Origin: Veillonella sp.
Lineage (GTDB): Bacteria; Bacillota; Negativicutes; Veillonellales; Veillonellaceae
DNA: 17,720 bases
NCBI RefSeq assembly: GCF_019414865.1
Contig: NZ_DXLG01000030.1
Coordinates: forward strand, 1 to 17,720
Direction: 5' to 3'
Positions 15,007 to 17,720 of this stretch are shown piece after piece. A program made the translations under genes and the position numbers. Position 1 is the stretch's first letter, and each line of letters begins with the position of its first letter. The notes below the pieces were generated by a model. That model saw only the letters and a list, made by a program, of their open reading frames with translations, was not told the DNA's origin and did not search any database.

Positions 15007-15867
15007 ATGGTATATGAATATATAACAATGGGCACATCGTTCATAATGTTTTTTATGATCGGTGTGATCTTGTCTATTCACCCTGCATCCATAATCGTAG
15101 GGGAGCATACGCAGTTGTCACATCTCAGCAGATGGACTCGGTGGAATGGGTATCTTATCTTTATATTGACCCTATTTATCGTGGATGTACTCATAACAAA
15201 TGGCATATATGCTGCATTTTATGATGTTTATGGTAATTTATCGTCTTTGAGTGAGCTAACATTTGACCCGATGGCTCTATTCTTTAGTGAAAGCTTCCAA
15301 ATAGGCGTTGTTGTCGTTTTTGCTCTGGTGTTGTTACAAGCGTTAGGCCTCGTCGATTTGGCGCATGGTGAAAGAAATTTATCATTTCACTATGACCAAC
15401 TACATCAAGGCAAAGACCAACCGTCTTGGATGGAACGGTACATGGTGCATACAAAGGGCACGTTGGGTTCAGGTATGGTTGGTCTGCTTTATATGTTGCG
15501 GATGACCATGAGAACTATGTGGTCTTATATTATATGTCTTATATGGTTCAAGTTTATAGCTATACTCACTAATGTGTTGCTTTCACCAGTCATCAATCGT
15601 TTAATGCATGTTGAATTGATGACATCAACGCATATCATACTGGACCCTTATGTAGCGACATATTTGATAGCAGGCTTCCTATGGGGCTATGTAGCACTGC
15701 ACTATGATATAGACAAGGCTTATAACCTAGCAAATAGCACTGTAATAGCCATCATTCCACGGCTTACCGTTATACTAGGGGCCGTCATCTTTATTGGGCT
15801 TGCGTTAGCTATCATTATGGTGCCTGTTACCTGGGGTGTGGTGGTAGATACACTGACAAATTTATAA
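15007..15867 (+). CDS. Integral membrane protein of unknown function, queF-linked
   Basis: A 286-residue hydrophobic protein not recognised as a known family. About six membrane segments are visible, near residues 7-27, 48-70, 97-117, 172-194, 212-232 and 248-272. A charged cytoplasmic or periplasmic loop (about 118-155) lies between the third and fourth. ATG 15007 is one base past the queF stop and has no clear ribosome site, so translation may be coupled to queF; ATG 15028 is an alternative start. Queuosine-precursor transporters (YhhQ/QueT types) often accompany que genes, but I see no signature of those families here, so that role is only a guess. Confidence 0.7.
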   Translation: MVYEYITMGTSFIMFFMIGVILSIHPASIIVGEHTQLSHLSRWTRWNGYLIFILTLFIVDVLITNGIYAAFYDVYGNLSSLSELTFDPMALFFSESFQIGVVVVFALVLLQALGLVDLAHGERNLSFHYDQLHQGKDQPSWMERYMVHTKGTLGSGMVGLLYMLRMTMRTMWSYIICLIWFKFIAILTNVLLSPVINRLMHVELMTSTHIILDPYVATYLIAGFLWGYVALHYDIDKAYNLANSTVIAIIPRLTVILGAVIFIGLALAIIMVPVTWGVVVDTLTNL

Positions 15868-15921
15868 ATAAACCTAGTTATTTCCTATATTTTTAGGGTT
15901 TTAAAAGCGGTTCTCATTCTC

Positions 15922-15951
15922 TTGACAATGCATAGATGCAGGTGATAGAGT
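15922..15951 (+). promoter_or_regulatory. Possible promoter inside the cysK leader
   Basis: TTGACA (15922-15927) and TAGAGT (15946-15951) are separated by 18 bp. If this is the real promoter, the transcript would start near 15957 and lack hairpin A. No clearly better promoter was found between 15868 and 15913. Confidence 0.35.
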
Positions 15952-16020
15952 ATGAGTGTATTTATGAGAATACACAAATGGTTATATCCAGTGTATAGAG
16001 AATAACAAGGTGGAAATCAT

Positions 16021-16053
16021 ATCGTCCTTGGGATGTTCCTGAGGACGATTTTT
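16021..16053 (+). terminator. Attenuator-type terminator ahead of cysK
   Basis: ATCGTCCT (16021-16028) pairs with AGGACGAT (16042-16049). An inner GGA/TCC pair extends the stem, and five T follow (16049-16053). It lies 27 nt before the cysK start, in the leader of the gene rather than after the previous one, which indicates premature-termination control. Confidence 0.75.
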
Positions 16054-16080
16054 ATCATCTATCGCCAAAAGGAGGATCAG

Positions 16081-16995
16081 ATGAGCATAGTCACAAATCA
16101 AACAACTAAATTGATTGGTAAAACTCCGGTATATCAATTACCAAATACCAATATCTATGTAAAACTTGAAAAATATAATGTAGGCGGTTCTGTGAAAGAC
16201 CGTGCAGTACTTGGCATGTTGCAAGATGCTAAAGAAAAAGGACGCCTTCACGAAGATAGCATTATCGTAGAGGCTACAAGCGGTAATACAGGCATTGCTC
16301 TTGCCATGGTGGGCGCCATCTTGCATATTAAAACTGTAATTATTATGCCTGAAAGCATGAGTAAAGAACGCCGTGAGCTCATTAAGGCCTATGGTGCGCA
16401 GCTCATCTTAACACCGAAAGAAACGGGTATGAGAGGTGCTCTTGAACGAGCTAATGAAATTTTAGATAAATATCCAAATGCTTTCACATTGGGCCAATTC
16501 GTAAACCCTGCAAACCCAGATATGCATTATCGTACAACTGGTGCTGAAATCGTAGAGCAAGTGCCAAATGTAGATGTATTCATAGCTGGTATCGGTACTG
16601 GCGGCACTTTCACAGGCGTTGCAAAACGTTTGAAAGAACATAATCCTAACTTGAAAGCCATCGCCGTAGAGCCAACAGGTTCTCCAGCCATTACGGAAGG
16701 CAAGGGCGGCCCTCACAAAATTCAAGGCATTGGGGCAGGCTTTATTCCTGAAAACTTTGATCAAAGCTTGATGGACGGTGTACAAACCGTAAGCGATGAA
16801 GAGGCTTTCAGTGAAGTGCAAACCTTTATGCGTGAAAGTGGTGTTTCTATTGGCCTTTCCTCAGGGGCGGCTATCGTTGCGGCAAAGCGTATTGCTCGTG
16901 AAGAGCCAAAGGCGAATATTGTGGTGATTGCGCCAGATGGGGTAGAAAAATATTTATCCCTTTTGGACTTTGCCAATAATGAATATGTAAAGTAA
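16081..16995 (+). CDS. cysK: Cysteine synthase (O-acetylserine sulfhydrylase)
   Basis: A 304-residue PLP enzyme of normal length that makes cysteine from O-acetylserine and sulfide. The Schiff-base Lys39 is in GGSVKDR, the substrate loop is TSGNTG, the PLP-phosphate loop is GIGTGGTFTG, and GLSSGAA is near the C terminus. Start ATG 16081 is fixed by AAAAGGAGG (16067-16075). The upstream frame from 16033 runs through the terminator hairpin and is non-coding. CysM or a beta-synthase relative cannot be wholly excluded, but the neighbouring cysE supports CysK. Regulation is probably by the leader attenuator. Confidence 0.95.
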   Translation: MSIVTNQTTKLIGKTPVYQLPNTNIYVKLEKYNVGGSVKDRAVLGMLQDAKEKGRLHEDSIIVEATSGNTGIALAMVGAILHIKTVIIMPESMSKERRELIKAYGAQLILTPKETGMRGALERANEILDKYPNAFTLGQFVNPANPDMHYRTTGAEIVEQVPNVDVFIAGIGTGGTFTGVAKRLKEHNPNLKAIAVEPTGSPAITEGKGGPHKIQGIGAGFIPENFDQSLMDGVQTVSDEEAFSEVQTFMRESGVSIGLSSGAAIVAAKRIAREEPKANIVVIAPDGVEKYLSLLDFANNEYVK

Positions 16996-17095
16996 CGGAT
17001 TTCGCATAGATAAAGCATCTTATGTATAGGAATACATACCACATATGTTGTATACTATATATTATATGAGTAGAGTTGTTTGAGATGGAGTCGCT

Positions 17096-17704
17096 ATGAT
17101 ACAAGGTTTACGCGAATTATGGGGCAAAATTCAATATAATATTAAACGTGTAATGGATTCTGACCCGGCAGCAACAAATGTGTGGATGGTCATTTGGACA
17201 TACCCGCATATTACAGCCTTGTTCTGGCATTTCTTTGCGCATCGCCTCTATAAGGCGGGATGGCCAACCTTGGCTCGTCGCGTAGCACTTCATTCTCGTC
17301 ACGTAACCGGCATTGAAATCCATCCAGGTGCTACCATCGGTCGTGGTTTATTTATCGACCATGGCATGGGTGTCGTTATCGGTGAAACGGCAATCGTAGG
17401 GGATAATGTGACCTTGTTCCACCAAGTGACGTTAGGTGGCATGTCCTCTAAAAAGGTAAAACGCCATCCGACCATCGAAGATGAAGTACTCATCGGTACA
17501 GGTACGAAAATCTTAGGCGATATTACGATTGGGGCTCGTACCAAAATCGGTTGTAATCTCGTTATTAAACACGATATCCCTAAAGATATGGTTATCTTTG
17601 AAACAGATCCAGAAAATATGTATGTCCGTAAACCTCGTCGTACTAATAATGGCCAGGCAGAGGAAAAGAAAATTCCTGATGATTACATAGAATACTATAT
17701 TTAA
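17096..17704 (+). CDS. cysE: Serine O-acetyltransferase
   Basis: A 202-residue left-handed beta-helix acetyltransferase that makes O-acetylserine from serine and acetyl-CoA, supplying CysK. Hexapeptide repeats run from about residue 72 to 165. The catalytic Asp88-His89 pair is in FIDHGMGVVIGETA, and the HQVTLGGM stretch follows. The N-terminal helical part is short, as in Bacillus-type enzymes (E. coli has 273 residues). After the helix there is an unusual tail of about 35 residues, charged and ending DDYIEYYI. The final Ile is the residue that other SATs insert into the CysK active site. Start ATG 17096 follows GATGGAG (17084-17090). It lies 100 bp after cysK with no terminator between. Confidence 0.94.
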   Translation: MIQGLRELWGKIQYNIKRVMDSDPAATNVWMVIWTYPHITALFWHFFAHRLYKAGWPTLARRVALHSRHVTGIEIHPGATIGRGLFIDHGMGVVIGETAIVGDNVTLFHQVTLGGMSSKKVKRHPTIEDEVLIGTGTKILGDITIGARTKIGCNLVIKHDIPKDMVIFETDPENMYVRKPRRTNNGQAEEKKIPDDYIEYYI

Positions 17705-17720
17705 TATAGTGTAATAAAAC

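Larger units (their letters stand above)
15913..16053 (+). promoter_or_regulatory. Candidate degenerate T-box leader (tRNA-Cys) of cysK-cysE
   Basis: Four stacked elements precede cysK. Hairpin A pairs CTCATTCTCT (15913-15922) with AGAGTATGAG (15947-15956), 9 of 10 pairs, with two TGC (Cys) codons in its loop. Hairpin B is at 15956-15975 and a short stem at 15981-16006. Then comes AAGGTGGA (16007-16014), like the T-box core AGGGTGGN. CAAGG (16006-16010) can pair with CCTTG (16026-16030), which competes with the terminator stem. The UGGA would pair with UCCA, the 3' end of tRNA-Cys. T-boxes control cysteine genes in other Firmicutes. Weak points: a poor second antiterminator helix, a very short Stem I, and a possible promoter inside it. 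Confidence 0.45.

Noticed and set aside
17021..17038. Small hairpin TATGTAT/ATACATA between cysK and cysE
   Set aside because: Only AT pairs and no T-run; not strong enough to call a terminator or regulator.

Overview
The window reads as chromosomal DNA of a low-GC diderm Firmicute, most likely Veillonella or a close Negativicutes relative. That call rests on recognising the protein families and gene style: strong AGGAGG-type ribosome sites and AT-rich spacers, together with an AsmA/TamB-like envelope protein that implies an outer membrane. It has not been checked against a database. No IS elements, phage genes, tRNAs, rRNAs or CRISPR repeats were seen.

Region 1 (about 41-8968) is a histidine biosynthesis operon, all on the + strand: hisZ-hisG (one fused gene), hisD, hisB, hisA, hisF, hisI, hisE, hisC, then a 200-bp gap, hisH and a second hisF-like gene. 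It ends at a strong intrinsic terminator. The promoter is overlaid by two perfect inverted repeats; the one at the predicted transcription start resembles a TrpR-type operator. The genes cover every step from PRPP/ATP to histidine except histidinol-phosphate phosphatase. The second HisF has lost several active-site residues (Asp11, Lys19, the phosphate-binding Ser and Asp) but keeps the ammonia-gate residues. It is the most unusual gene in the window.

Region 2 (about 9017-11049) is a single CstA-family transporter gene with its own promoter, a palindrome over the -10 box, and a long terminator. Region 3 (about 11097-14207) holds envelope or exported proteins: an AsmA/TamB-like protein with a possibly leaderless start, a small Thr/Pro-rich secreted protein, and, convergent to it, a secreted copper-amine-oxidase-N-domain protein. 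The last two share a bidirectional terminator.

Region 4 (about 14431-15867) holds queF (queuosine precursor synthesis) followed one base later by an unrecognised six-helix membrane protein. Region 5 (about 15913-17704) is cysK-cysE (cysteine from serine) behind a leader with an attenuator terminator and a degenerate T-box-like element. Its UGGA bulge would fit the 3' end of tRNA-Cys. CysE ends in the isoleucine typical of partners that dock into CysK.
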